This document shows positions 47,269-59,709 of a stretch of DNA of 64,000 nt, piece by piece. Below the pieces are notes generated by a model, which did not search any database, was not told where the DNA came from, and saw only the letters and a program-made list of their open reading frames with translations. The position numbers and the translations under genes were made by a program. Origin of the DNA: Caprimulgus europaeus (taxonomy: Eukaryota; Chordata; Aves; Caprimulgiformes; Caprimulgidae). How positions within the stretch are numbered: position 1 is the stretch's first letter; the number at the start of each line of letters is the position of its first letter. The DNA lies in assembly GCA_907165065.1 (NCBI GenBank), contig OU015527.1, positions 24,565,686 to 24,629,685 on the forward strand, written 5' to 3'.

Positions 47269-47889
47269 AGGTGGATTTACCCTTTTGGCTTGCACCTTGC
47301 AGCTAAACACAGCCTGCTCTCTCACCCTCCCCTCTCCCTCACCCGGGGAGTAGGGGAGAGAATTGGAAAGAAAAAGGCACAGAAACTCATGGGTTGAGAT
47401 AAAAACTGTTCACTAATTAAAATAAAATTATGCTAATAACAGTGATAACAGAATATACAAAAACACAGTGCAGTTGCTCACCACCTGCTGACCAATGTCC
47501 ATCCTGTGCCAGCCAGCAATCCCGGAGCCAAGACAGTCCTGAAACCAAAACCCCAGAAGAGCGAGAGCCCAAGCAATCCCCAAGAGAATACCCCCGTCTT
47601 CCGGTCAACCCTGGTTCATATACTGACATGACATGATATGATCTGGAATATTTCATTGGCACATCCAAATGCCAATTTTGGGTTTTGCTGTTCACTGCGC
47701 TTCTCTCTCCCAGATGCAGCTGTGAAGCAGACAAACACAGTGGCCTTGAGCTCAAGCAGCAACTAATAACATTAGTACTGTTATCAACATTCTTCTCATA
47801 ACAAGTCTTATGCTGAAACTAAAACACAGCTCTGCTAAACTTAGCTCTGCTAAGAAGAAAAGTAACTCTATCTTAGCAAAACCAGGACA
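47269..47889 (-). mobile_element. Solo LTR, same family, minus strand
   Basis: The minus strand starts TGTCCTGGTTTTGCTAAGAT at 47889 and ends at GGTAAATCCACCT near 47269. It holds the family blocks in full, including ATTAGTTGCTGCTTGAGCTC, ATGTGCCAATGAAATATTCC, CTTGGGGATTGCTTGGGCTC, GGTGAGCAACTGCACTGTG and TTTTTATCTCAACCCATGAG. This is the least damaged copy and the best reference for the family. The pentamer AAAGA occurs at 47264-47268 and, shifted by one base into the LTR end, at 47889-47893, a possible target duplication. No internal retroviral sequence adjoins it. Confidence 0.88.
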
Positions 47890-48246
47890 AAGACCAGTAA
47901 TAGCTGAACAAAAAGAGTCATGAAAACATCTATCTTTGACTGTTTTAGGATGCAAATATGATAGTAGAAATAGTTTTATTTTTTGATTGTAATTTTTTCC
48001 AAAAAGGTAAAATGAATTTGGACAGATTTTAGAGGATAAAGTAGTAAAATGCAGGGGATAATATCAAACAGAACATTAAATGTTAAATTAGAGAACAGAA
48101 AAAATAAGGGAGAAAGGAAGAAGGAAAAATACCTTTTAAAGTTCCAAATAAATTTTGCCATTAAAAAAATAATAAAATTATAAAATCTGTACCATAACCT
48201 TCAAGGATCTTCTGAGCACTGTCATGACACATAATTTTCTGTAGGT

Positions 48247-48304
48247 ACAGAGTTACTATTACAATAGTAACTACTATTGTACGGTAACTACTACAGAGTT
48301 ACTA
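48247..48304. repeat. Short inverted and direct repeats
   Basis: GTTACTATT and AATAGTAAC (48252-48260 and 48263-48271) are exact reverse complements separated by AC. The 12-mer ACAGAGTTACTA occurs at 48247-48258 and again at 48293-48304. Further GTAACTACTA-type pieces lie between. Confidence 0.65.
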
Positions 48305-51002
48305 CTTACAATAAGTAGAAGATCATATATAATTTCATAACACATGAGTTAAAGGTCACTCTATAATAAATATAATATTTTAGACAGAAAAGAGCTTTTA
48401 CAACCATGTGTTGTTAAACTTTTTTATATATCTCTTATAATAAAACTTCTATATATTCCCTTAATAAAACTTTTATTATTGTATTCTTCTTTTTAAAAGA
48501 TAGGTATGTATTTTCCCACATATGAAGTATTCTATTGTTCTATTTATAATAAGTAAATTTTGTATTTAGTCTTGAAGCATAACTTAAATAAGAAATTAGC
48601 TGGTCCACTGGATTATGTATCAGAATGTGAGCTAAAAATACATGGTACAGACCTTAGCAGTTCTTTCTTTGTCCAGAAAACTACCTCAGAACAGGAAGCA
48701 AAGAAAGTGAAGAAGCATGTAAACTGCGAAGATGGGACCAATTATTAAAGTACTATCACTCAAAGTTTGTAACACCAGTTCAATCAGGTTTATGGTCTGA
48801 ACCTGTACCTTGCATCTAAATGTGAAGCCAGGTGCATGAGTACAGGATTCAATACTCTTTTTCACCCCTCCTCCCTCAGTGCAAGAAAGAAGAGCAGTGA
48901 TTCTGTAAGATGAGAGGTCTCTGCTGGGAGCTAATGGTACTTTACAATGTGATTCTTATCTGGGATAAAATGGAATTTGCAGGTTAATTATGTGTTTTAT
49001 GTTATACAATGATTAACTTTTCAAAGTACCTTTGACAAAATTCATGATGCATTTATAATTATGATATCTGTTAAAAGTGGTGTAAACAGTGGTTCATTTC
49101 TATTTTTCTTTTGGCAGAAAATATCCAGAAAAAATAGACTTTCAGATTTCTCTATAGACATGCATTGAAAGCTGAATTTTCATGAGGACTTACAAAAAAC
49201 CCTCAATATATTGAAAAAGACATAGCATTGCCATGAAAACTGGAAGACCATAATATAATTTCAGCATGTAATGAAATTTACTTCAAAATATTATACATTC
49301 AGGAGATCATTAATTAATTATCTAAACTGTTTGTTTTAAAATCAATTGATTTTTATATGTTTTTAAGGTGTATTTACAATGCTGCCTAGGTAACATCCAG
49401 CCCTGAAAATACCGTAACCAACTCTGCATTCAGGTACTTACTCCTCATTCACATGCTTGCAGCTGACAAAGCTACACATTCATAGGAAAAATTCATTGAC
49501 AAGGTATCAACAGGGGAAATATATTTTTTTTATTTCATTGGAAATACAGCATTTTTCAATTTTTTATTTACCCTGAGTAGATGAACTGGCTCCTTCAGCC
49601 AAACAGGAGATGAAAAGATTGTTAAGTGAAGAACATAATTAGACAACAAATAAAAGTTCAAACACTTGCCTTAAAGTGTCTGTGTGCCATCTGTGAATAG
49701 AAATGTAGTAATCAGTGGATTTTTATATTTATTTATTTCAAGTATTGAAGACATTTGAGGGAAATCATGAAGGTCGTATACCCCTTCCCTTTATTCGGTA
49801 GCAGCAACAGGTAGGCTACAAACAATCCTATTGTATTCTCTCAGAGAGGATTTCTTTTGGTATAAGAAAGTTTTGTGTTGTGTTGTACATATCAGATATT
49901 GTCAGCATCTTCATCATAAGACTAAGCAAAAGGCTAAGACAGCAGAATTAACACTTAGCTGTCTGCAGACTGTGTTAATGCAAAACTATGACTCAGGAAG
50001 CACATTTTTGGGGCACTGAACTTAAGGGCTGGGAGAACTCTGTGGAGTAATTTATTTCTTACTGAGCAATATTTACCTGAAAGACTTAAGAAGCTCAGCC
50101 TTTAGGGTTTCTTCTATCTCCCACAGATACTGTTTTCCACTGAAACTGTGAATTGTTCCAATAGCCCAGTGTTGGGAAACAACTTTCTGCTATACTACTT
50201 CTGTGTGTTGTATAATTTTGCCTTTGAATAAAATGCATAAACAAGCTCCCAATTTAAGCTTGCTCTTTGCTAGCCATTTGTTTGAATCGTTAGGTCATTG
50301 AATCAAACTTAACCTGCATTAGAAAAGGATTTAAGTTACTACTCCACCCTCAACGTTTCTTCTTTGGTTTGCTGTAGCTAGCTTTATCCAGAACAAGTTA
50401 GTTTCTGATATGTCTTAAGTCAGTGGGTTGTTTCTTCTTGGTGTTATTCAAAGCTGCCTCCCAGGGTTTGGGATTACACCCTGAGGTCTCAGAGACGGTA
50501 GAAGATGTGATATACAGAGTTGAAGAGCCTAGGTATTTTGCTTTACTGTAAAAGTTTTACATTATTCACAAAAACAGATAGTTTACATATAAGAAGGAGA
50601 TTGAGCTGTATCTCTGGAAAAATCACCCCTACCACACTGTATTCAAAAAAAGCAGTATGGAATACATGTCATGAAGAAACAGTGTCAACAGAGACAAGAG
50701 AAAGATATGAATATGCATATATGAATAGCATAAGATCTTTATAATTAAGAAAGATTTGTTCATTACAATAGAGGTATTTCTTCATTGTCTATAAAATGCA
50801 TTTTCTATTCTTTGTGGTAGTCATAAAGATTTCCATTTCCTAAAAGACCTCATTTAAGTTCACTGCCATAATTACTATACAGTTACTACGCATATGTTTG
50901 TGGTACTACTTCTAAAGTGTACGCTGCAGAACAATCTCCACTCCTTTTCAAAACCAAGACTCACACTTATAGAGGCTTGTACTGACTTCACCTGCACCAT
51001 GC

Positions 51003-51040
51003 CAGAGGATAAACAGATACCACAGAGGATAAACAGATAC
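51003..51040. repeat. 20-bp tandem duplication
   Basis: CAGAGGATAAACAGATAC is repeated exactly at 51003-51020 and 51023-51040 with a period of 20. The identity suggests a recent slip. Confidence 0.85.
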
Positions 51041-53201
51041 AAATTTATTTTAACTCAGTAACTATTATATAGAACAGCAGTAGAATCTTCTTTTTAATTA
51101 CCTTTTTGACATTGTCCTTATGACTTTAGAAAAGTGCATCTTATTAGCTTCCATGACCAACATGAAGACAAATCAGAGGAATATTAATTTCTGGGAATCC
51201 TTCATAAACATGTGTAATTGCACACCCCACAAAGAAGATTAAGGGTTGCTTTTCTCTACCCTTTCTACATCTGAAATACCATTATTATGGTGGGAAAAGT
51301 GATATCTCTCAGTATCCCCAGAGAATACTTTCTTTTTTTTTGACTTATGTGAATTTCATTTGCTCAGACATCCATAGCAAGACAGAGATAGCTTACAATA
51401 ATTTACATTTCAATCTCACAAATGCATGTGAAGTGGAAAACAGTTTTGGGACAATAAAATTTTATTAGCTGAGCTAAGTGTAATTTTCAGTTAATATATG
51501 AAAAACTCAGTTACTTCAGTCTGTCTGATAAGGCAGAAAGAGCAATATATTAACATAATGGATCTGTGATGTTGTTAACACTACTTAACATGTTGTCTAT
51601 TACATAGGAATTTTAGTTTGAGACTTTTTCAAGGAAGTGACATAAACAATTGGTAATTATTGATTTGGCAGCAAGGTGATTTAATTGTTTTTGCATAAAC
51701 GAAAATCAAAATTCAATTAAACTTGACTTCTTACCTGAAGTATTTATCAGTGACAGAATGCTGGATGAAGACTACTGATACTTGAGTAGGCCATTGATTT
51801 AGTGCAATGAAATCAGATTGCTTAAATATAATACAATCTAAAGATAATATATTCTATTTTCTCTTTGTTGTTTGCAGACAGTTAGTAGGCATTCATCCAG
51901 AAAAAACCCTTTTTTTCCAGGTATACAGCCTGAACAAAAGTATTTAACAGTAACAGCATGGCTAACTTCTTAAATTTCTTAAGGAAAATCAAGATGACAA
52001 ACTAAAAGCTCAACTCTCTTGAAAAGCAACAGTTCCCACAAATAAGGTGACTTTTATCAATAAAATAATAATAATAACTTAATAATAACTTAGCAGCGAT
52101 GATTGCCTCTAAGTTTAATATTAACTCTAGATTTGCAATTGCAATTACAATTGTTCTATAAAAAGAGTATACATTTATACAATTAACATGGGCCATTAAA
52201 ATTGCACTTTCTTAGTCAATGTGCAACCTAGGTCCATGTATATATTCAGATATTCTCTGCTTACTATGTTGATGTTCTTTTCCTGTTTAATTCTTGCATT
52301 ATTTCAGCAGAGAGGATATTGTTCTGAGAATGGCCATTTTGTTCCTTTTGAATTGTCAGTTTGCTCTTTTGATGAGAACTCTTCAATATGGGTAATATAT
52401 TACTGGAAGAAATCATTTCATGTTTCACTTCCATCAGTGGAAAATACATAGTGTTAGACTTTGGAAAGATTTATTATTTTTTTCCCTCAGAAAACAATAC
52501 ACCTTTTAGCAAAATCTAAGAAAATAAAAAAGATATATTAATTAGAATCCGACAACACTGGCTTAGGAAGGGTGTCATGGAACTTATCAGGAATCATTTC
52601 TTCCATTGCATCTGTTATGGATGAGATTCCGAAACAAGTTGCAACTTCCATATTCACATTCCATGTACTCCCATTTAGAATGAACCAGACATGATGCTTT
52701 ATAGGAAATGGAGTTCAGTTAGAGTACTGTCTGCAGGTAAGTTTGAGCTACCTTAGTCTCAAATGCTTGTTATTTTCTGTCTTGTATAAATGTATTTCCT
52801 AATATGACTTTCCCATGAAAACAAACAACTAACCCCGCCATATCAATTTATTAATAAAAACTATTCATTAGCATTCATTATCAATCGTGTTATTTTAAAG
52901 AAGGTCAGGTGGTAGTTTAAAACACAGAATCAGCTACTGCTGCTTTATGCCATGCTGACATAAAGAACACATTTTTCAAAATGTAGGTAAAGGGAATTAT
53001 CTAAGGGAAAAGTGTACCCTGATGGACACAAGTGTATTAAAATTATTTCTGAGCAGGTTAACCTGAGGAGAATGGGAACATAGCCAGAAAATACAAGGTT
53101 CTATTTAGTCTTGCCTGAATCTCATGCATGGTCATGGTAATGACAGGTTACAAATACTGGCATCAGTTACTATTTTGTATAATTCTTCAAGTTACTGAAT
53201 A

Positions 53202-53326
53202 CTGTATCAGGTAATGTGAGAACATAAAGCTGTATCAGGTCATCTGAGAAACTACTTTTGGTACAGTAGCAATGACCTACTCCCCTCCCTCTCAGAAGGG
53301 ACACATACTCCCCTCCCTCTCAGAAG
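53202..53326. repeat. Two neighbouring 28-bp tandem duplications
   Basis: CTGTATCAGG starts at 53202 and 53230, with similar following bases (period 28, diverged). TACTCCCCTCCCTCTCAGAAG occurs exactly, in two 21-base copies, at 53278-53298 and 53306-53326 (period 28). Confidence 0.8.
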
Positions 53327-54260
53327 TCCATTAGGTACAAGTATTTTGGCCTGCAAATTTGGTTCTCAAAATGAGATTGGAAGTTATCCATGACTTTTTA
53401 AATTATTCCACTACCCAGAATTGTCAGTAATGCCTGTCAGATTAGCCACCTTGTGCAAAGTTTAAGATCATTTGAGAAAGTGGTAGGTCCATTAAAACAG
53501 CTTTTTCCTCATTAAAAGACCTGATGAGGCAAAATCACTGGGAAAAATGACAGAAGCTAATGCAGAACCAGTCCAACTCTCTGCAAAAGCAAGATATCAA
53601 CCTATAATGAATTTGTTTTATACACCATAGGTTTACACTGCTTAAGTTCAAAATAACTTGAAGGATAGAAGGCTGAAAGCTTAGTAATAAAATGATATCT
53701 AACAATCTTCCTAAATTAAACAGCAGATTGCATCTTCCTGGGAACGATGAATTACAGCATAAATTATAATTTAAAAGTAATGGTGCCTACTGCTCTTAGG
53801 CATGGTTAGCATTTTATGTTGCTTAGGATAGAAGTACTTTTATGAAAGCAACAGAAAGTGGATAAAGATTCCCCAATTGCTAGACCAATTTGCTTATGAC
53901 GTTCTTCATGCCTTTCTATCGTTACAGGAACTCAATGACAGTTTTGCTTGCATAGTCTATAAGCATGATTTGTGGGAGCTTTATACCCCTAGCTTACACA
54001 GTCAGCAAAGACTGTAGACCTGTCAGTGGCTTTCAAGTGCCATATTTCCTGGAAATATACTTGCATTTATATCCCCACATGTTGATTTATGTAATAAAAT
54101 AGGATGTTTTAAGGTGAAAGGAATACATACCAGGAGTTATTGCAAGTATTACAAACCCATCTTATAAATCTAAAATTACAGTAGACCATGGAAGCTGTAA
54201 TAAATGTAATAAATATTATAATAATAATTTTTATCTTGATTTGTCTTTTAAAAAGTTTTC
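53327..54260. other. AT-rich spacer
   Basis: I recognise nothing here except the approach to the heptamer array. Confidence 0.5.
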
Positions 54261-54447
54261 CTTTTTTCTTTTTTCTTTTTTCTTTTTTCTTTTTTCTTTT
54301 TTCTTTTTTCTTTTTTCTTTTTTTCTTTTTTCTTTTTTCTTTTTTCTTTTTTCTTTTTTCTTTTTTCTTTTTTCTTTTTTCTTTTTTCTTTTTTCTTTTT
54401 TCTTTTTTCTTTTTTCTTTTTTCTTTTTTCTTTTTTCTTTTTTTTTT
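54261..54447. repeat. (CTTTTTT)n heptamer array
   Basis: Twenty-six C residues are each followed by six T, with a period of 7 bp and a single period of 8 (54317 to 54325), ending in a T run of ten. Open frames over it encode only F, L and S (or K, E and R on the other strand) and are not genes. One strand is pure pyrimidine. Confidence 0.97.
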
Positions 54448-56004
54448 CCAGAACTTGAATGAGCATGGTATTTACCCCTTCAGTGTCCAGAAAGATACAG
54501 ATTTTATGTAAAGTTTGGTGTCTGATATATATCTGCTAAGGTAAGGAGTTGAACTTAGAAATGTCTCTGTGCCTTTAGAAGTTCACCTCCCATAAAAAGT
54601 GCATGTATGTGGTGGAGGGATGGTCCTGTAACACTAAACCAAGATGTTATTTTTTGGAGCCACAGGCCATAAATATTGTTTTCCTTTTCCTTGAAAGGTA
54701 AGCTTATTTTTGCCTGGCCCAATCCTCCTTGGTGGGAGGCAATGGAGATGGGAGGCAGCAGAGGACACTCTCCTCTATTAAGTGTCTCAACATGCTGGTA
54801 TTGCCACTCATTTGTCATCTCTCATTAAGACCTCAATGGCAAATGACCTTTTGTACTGCCCGTGCTAAAATTCTGCCGCAGCCAAAAAATGATTCATTAC
54901 CTTTTTAATTCAGATTGTAACTGCAAATAGCTGGTATGCCACCAGAGAGACTAATGTATGGAAACAAATTAAACCTGATAGCCCACTGCTGGACTAAGTC
55001 AGACCCTTCATGCTATATCTGTTCCCGAGTCTATTCCTACAAGATAGCTATACATTTGTGTGCAGGCTGATACATCAACTGCAGTGCTCTCTTTTCTTTC
55101 AGAGGTCTGTCTTCACTACATGCTTATGGCAGGGTTTATTACCCATTTTTACAAATAGAAATAAGAATATAATAGAAATAGAAATAAGAATTTTACAATA
55201 AGAAATAAGATATAAGATATGTAGACGTTACAAAAGAACACACAAACAGATCAAATTACATTTTGCTGTGGGCTACAGCTCTCACAAATTCAGAAGAGAA
55301 CTGTGTCATTTGTTCACTGCATTCTGTTTGATCAGACACGTCTCTTCTGCATTTTCCATTCTGTTGGAAGTAGAAACAGAATTTTGCAGAACAGGAAGGA
55401 AATTGTTGCATGGATGTCCTTAGGTCTTGATTAGTTTCTTCATAGAGTTTATACCATGGACCTGCTTAAAAGTTCATGGCACCATCATTACTGAGGTATA
55501 ATGAGAAAATGCACTACACATTAAGGATTGCATTGATTACATAAATTCACTCCTACAACTTGTACTGCCTTTCTACATGTGTGTCTTGCAGCAGATATTT
55601 TCATTAAAACAATAAAGCAACATTTTATTAACAGGAAGTAAGCAGTGCACTGAAGGTACCAGTAACACCCACTTTCAAATTTCTAGGCTCAGAGAATATG
55701 AAGATTTCTGAACTGAAACTCAGGGTTTTTTCTTAAAAATAACTATAGTGTTGTTATATACTAAAATGTCCATGACTTATGCTTGCTTGCTTTCTTACAC
55801 AAGATGTACTACTATATGAACTATGATGTATTCTATAGAACTATGTCTGTCAGCCATTACATCCCTACATGTTTCTGTATTCAGCTTCACAAACATCTTT
55901 TACCTTCTGAGTATTGCTAAAATCCAGTGCAGAAAGAAAGGTTTACATTGGTTTAATAATATTTTTCCAAATATTAATCCACAAGCTCAAGGTTTAGGTG
56001 GTAG
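54448..56004. other. AT-rich spacer
   Basis: No gene or transposon recognised. A GAAATA/AATAAG simple-repeat stretch lies at about 55150-55215. Confidence 0.5.
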
Positions 56005-56558
56005 GGATTTGTTGTGTTTTAACCTGGCAGGCACTCACCACCTCCTCTCACACACACACACAGTGGGATGGGAGACAGAATCAGGGGCAGGGGGAAAAGT
56101 TGAAATTCATGGGCTGAGATAAAGCCAACTTGATAGGACAGAAAAGGAAGGGGAAAATAATAATAATGGTAAAAGAATACATGAAACAAGTGTTGCACAA
56201 AATAGTTGTTCAGCACACACACTGACCAATGCCCAGCCAGTTCCTGAGCAGCCACTCTCACCCTTGGCCAAGTTTTTATTGTTCAGCATGTTCAGCATGT
56301 TGTCATATGGTATGGAATATGCCTTTGGCCAGTTGGGGTCAGCTGTCCTGGCTGTGTCCCCTCACAGCTTCTTGTGCACCCGCAGGCAGGGCAGTATGAG
56401 AAGCTGAAATGTCCCTGACTTTGTGTAAGCACTGCTTGGAAACAACTAAAACATCAGTGAGTTATCAAAATTATTCTCACCCTAAATCCAAAAGACAGTA
56501 TTATACCACCTACCAGGAAGAAAACTAACTCTGTCCCAGCTGAAACCAGGACAGGATT
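56005..56558. repeat. Target-site duplication GGATT flanking LTR
   Basis: GGATT occurs directly before the LTR (56005-56009) and directly after it (56554-56558). A perfect 5-bp duplication marks retroviral integration at this point and fixes both LTR ends. Confidence 0.85.
56010..56553 (-). mobile_element. Solo LTR with exact ends, minus strand
   Basis: The minus strand starts TGTCCTGGTTTCAGCTGGG at 56553 and ends AACACAACA at 56010, so the termini are TG and CA. It shares with the family the start, a central GGAATATGCCTTTGGCC-type block (plus strand) and the end block with TTATCTCAGCCCATGAATTTC, but the middle is more diverged than in the copies at 47269 and 15692. At 544 bp it is the shortest of the five. 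The perfect duplication GGATT and the absence of internal sequence indicate a provirus reduced to one LTR by recombination between its LTRs. The 5-bp duplication argues against gammaretroviral (4 bp) and for ERVL-like or some beta/alpha-like groups. Confidence 0.88.
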
Positions 56559-59500
56559 GCAAAGGTATTCTGAATGTCAAGAGTTTCTGTTTCTAGTTTG
56601 TACAACTGGATACCTCTGATAATAACAGGACTATTATTTTCCATTGCATTAGTTTTAAAAGAGAATTCTGAGAAAGACATGGATATAAGTGATGATGACA
56701 GAACTTATACACTCTTCCTGGTTTAGAGAAAAAAAAAAAAAAAGCTACCTAGTTATTTCTGTGGACATCAGCAATTTCAGGTGCAAGATAAATATTTATA
56801 ACATCAGACAATAACACTGGCATACTTACATTTCATTGTAGTAAATGTAGTGGCTTGCCAAATAATGTCTGTTGTGTATAAGATGAGATTTATTTTTGTT
56901 GTCTGGAGACATTAAAATGTAATGTTGTTGAATTTAACATACATACACTACAGTGATTAATTTGTAATTTCTCATGGAACCATCCTGTGTATAATTTATG
57001 AGTGTAAAGGAACATGTCTTAAAGGAACTAGTTACCACTCTTTCTTTTAAAATCCAACATCCAACAAGAACAAGCTAAAGACATGGAGCATGACAGTATT
57101 GCATGAGAATGCAAAGCAATCTATACAAGACTGTTAGGCTATCAGGACTTGCGAGAGTCTGACAAAATGTTTCAAGGACAGAAAGCTCAAGAAGGGCAAT
57201 ACAAAGCAAAAAGTGAATAAAGCATTTCTGGTGACAGGAGGAGTGAGCAATATGCATGTGTGAAAATGCATGAAAGAGTGGTAATAAAGAGTAAAAATGA
57301 TCACTTGGTGGAAAACTTCAACATGAGAAAGAATGAGAAATTTGCAATCAAAAGACTTCTAAAATTGGGACTCTTCCTGACCCTTGCAATGGAGGAAAGA
57401 ACATCCCAGCAAACAGCATTGGAGTAGACCAAGGAAAGTTGGTCTGAGCTTATTATTATGGTGAGGTTTTCCTTTCAATTTATAAAATCCAATTCATAAA
57501 CCTGTCCAATGGCCCAGAGCACATTTCTTTTTCAACATTGAAGAAGACTTCAGATTTTTTTTAGAATAATGCTGTGGTATCAGGATGTATAAGAAAGCAG
57601 AGAAAATTTTACTCCTTATTGACAAATTTTTCAATGTTCTTATTATTTTATCTGGAAACTAATTTCCGACAACCTAGGAAGTGTTTTTTCATTAAATTTC
57701 CAAGCTCTTTTGAGTGACTACGAGCAGCAATTTGGAACTTTCTGAACAACAGAAGGTTTCCAGCTGCTAGCTGATAGAAATATATTCTCAGCCAAAACAG
57801 GAAGAGTAGTAAAAAGCCAAAGTTTGAAGGAATGCATATTAGTATAGCATGTATTACACATGTTTGCACATACAAAGATCCATGTACATGCACATGCTCA
57901 GTCAATATTAACTTAATCTAAGTAAATGAAAGCAAGATTTTGTAATAAAAAATAGAAGGTTGTGAAATGGCAACCATCACTGAATATACGCACCTCACCA
58001 GTAATTCTCTGTTACAATATAAAGGTCAGTACACAGAAGACCAGAATCAGTGGGCAATTTAGAAAATTTACTGCACACTATGATGATGTGCTGCAGCAAG
58101 AAAAATCTTGAGCAAAACTTTCCTTTATTGGAAAGCTGCCTTTTTTTGGATTATGGGATCCCTATGTGAATAGCAATGTTACAAATAGGTTGCAGATGAA
58201 TAGATACTGATTAATTACGTTACAAAGAACACATGACATTTTGTGTTTTGTGTATTTCCTTCAGTATTCATTGCACTTTGTTACAGAGTTAACTTTTTCC
58301 TTATTTCTTACATAAATAACCAATGTGCTATTTACAACCGAAACAAAACTCCATGTCAAGTTGTTGTGCTTACCACTAACAAGAGCTTTCCACCCAAGCA
58401 AGATCTGAAACAAAGTAAATGTTTAGAAAGACAGTTGATAATATTTTACGGCTGATTCATTCACACAAATTTATATTTTTGACATTTTTGACTATTTGCT
58501 ATGGTAATTTGAATTCTGTTTTTAATAATATAATAAAAACTCACTTCAACATGATTGAAATACCAATATTACATGACTTTTATCACAGTAGTATCTTTCT
58601 CATTACATTAGAAACTCAGTAGAGGATGGAAAAATCACTGATCTTATGGCAAAGGCCCTAATAGAGAGTAGCAGTTACCAGAGTGATAGGAAATATGTAT
58701 TATTTCACAGGACTTAAACTTTATTTGTTACAGTATTGCCTGGTTTTGGAAGTATGTTGGTAGTCCAGGCATAAACAGCTGATTTTTTGTTGAAGAAATT
58801 AGTTTTGGGTTTTTTCAGTCTTTTTTTTTAAGTTACAAAAATTATACAAAATTAATACAATTATATTATGTGCTTATTGATTTTTTTTTTTTTTAATTTG
58901 AAGATTTTATTCTAAAGAGGTAGGTCCTAATCCAAGGCCTATTACAGAAAATCAAAATGTTTCAGGCAAGTTTTGTGGGTTTAGTCCTTTTATAAGTAGA
59001 TAGCACATAGGCAGCCAAATGTTTAACAAAGTCATCTGTATAAAAGCCAGAAAGAGAGGTGCTCAAGTGATTTGAATTTCTGTATTTACATTCATTTTAA
59101 AATAACTTTCAAAAGCCATATAATTTGACTTATGTCATAAAGGTCATAAAGTTACTTATGTTTTTAAGTCTCTTTCCTAATATCCTGATTGATAATTTGG
59201 AAAAAAAAAAAACCCATTGCATTTAAAATATTATTTTGTCTATTATAACACAAACTGACTATTATCCTTTTTTTTTTTTTTTAATTGTAATAGAGCTTTC
59301 ATTTTTATTAAATCTGGATTAACTTCCATTATTTGAAACTATCTGTCACAAAAATTACCTAGAAAACTCATCTTTTGCAGTTTAAAATTATTAAAAAGAC
59401 ATTATTTTAATCCATTGTAGAACACTAACTTATTTGCAAGTAAATTATGGGTACAAGTGAAACTATGGAATTAAGACTGTCCTTATCCTAAAACAGATCT

Positions 59501-59630
59501 AAAGCATCAGTATATTGAATTATAACACTAAAAATGAAAAATAAACTGCAATTAAGAGAAAAAAATATTAAGAAATATGAACATGCAACCTCCAGGCATT
59601 AGTTGTTCTCTAACAAGCAGAAATATTTTC
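56559..59630. other. AT-rich spacer
   Basis: No gene, LTR or CR1 recognised. Poly(A) and poly(T) runs are scattered (about 56730, 58880, 59200, 59270). Confidence 0.5.
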
Positions 59631-59709
59631 CTGTGATGTCAGTACATTGACAATCACTTCCTAATTATTTTGTCTTGCAGAGTAGTTACTCATCCTCTTG
59701 CAGAATTAT

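Larger units (their letters stand above)
47890..53201. other. AT-rich spacer with small duplications
   Basis: No transposon or gene was recognised. It includes the inverted and direct repeats at 48247-48304 and an 18-of-20-bp tandem duplication at 51003-51040, listed separately. Confidence 0.5.

Noticed and set aside
54188..54511. Phe/Leu/Ser-rich and Lys/Glu/Arg-rich frames
   Set aside because: They are translations of the CTTTTTT heptamer array and not membrane or coiled-coil proteins.
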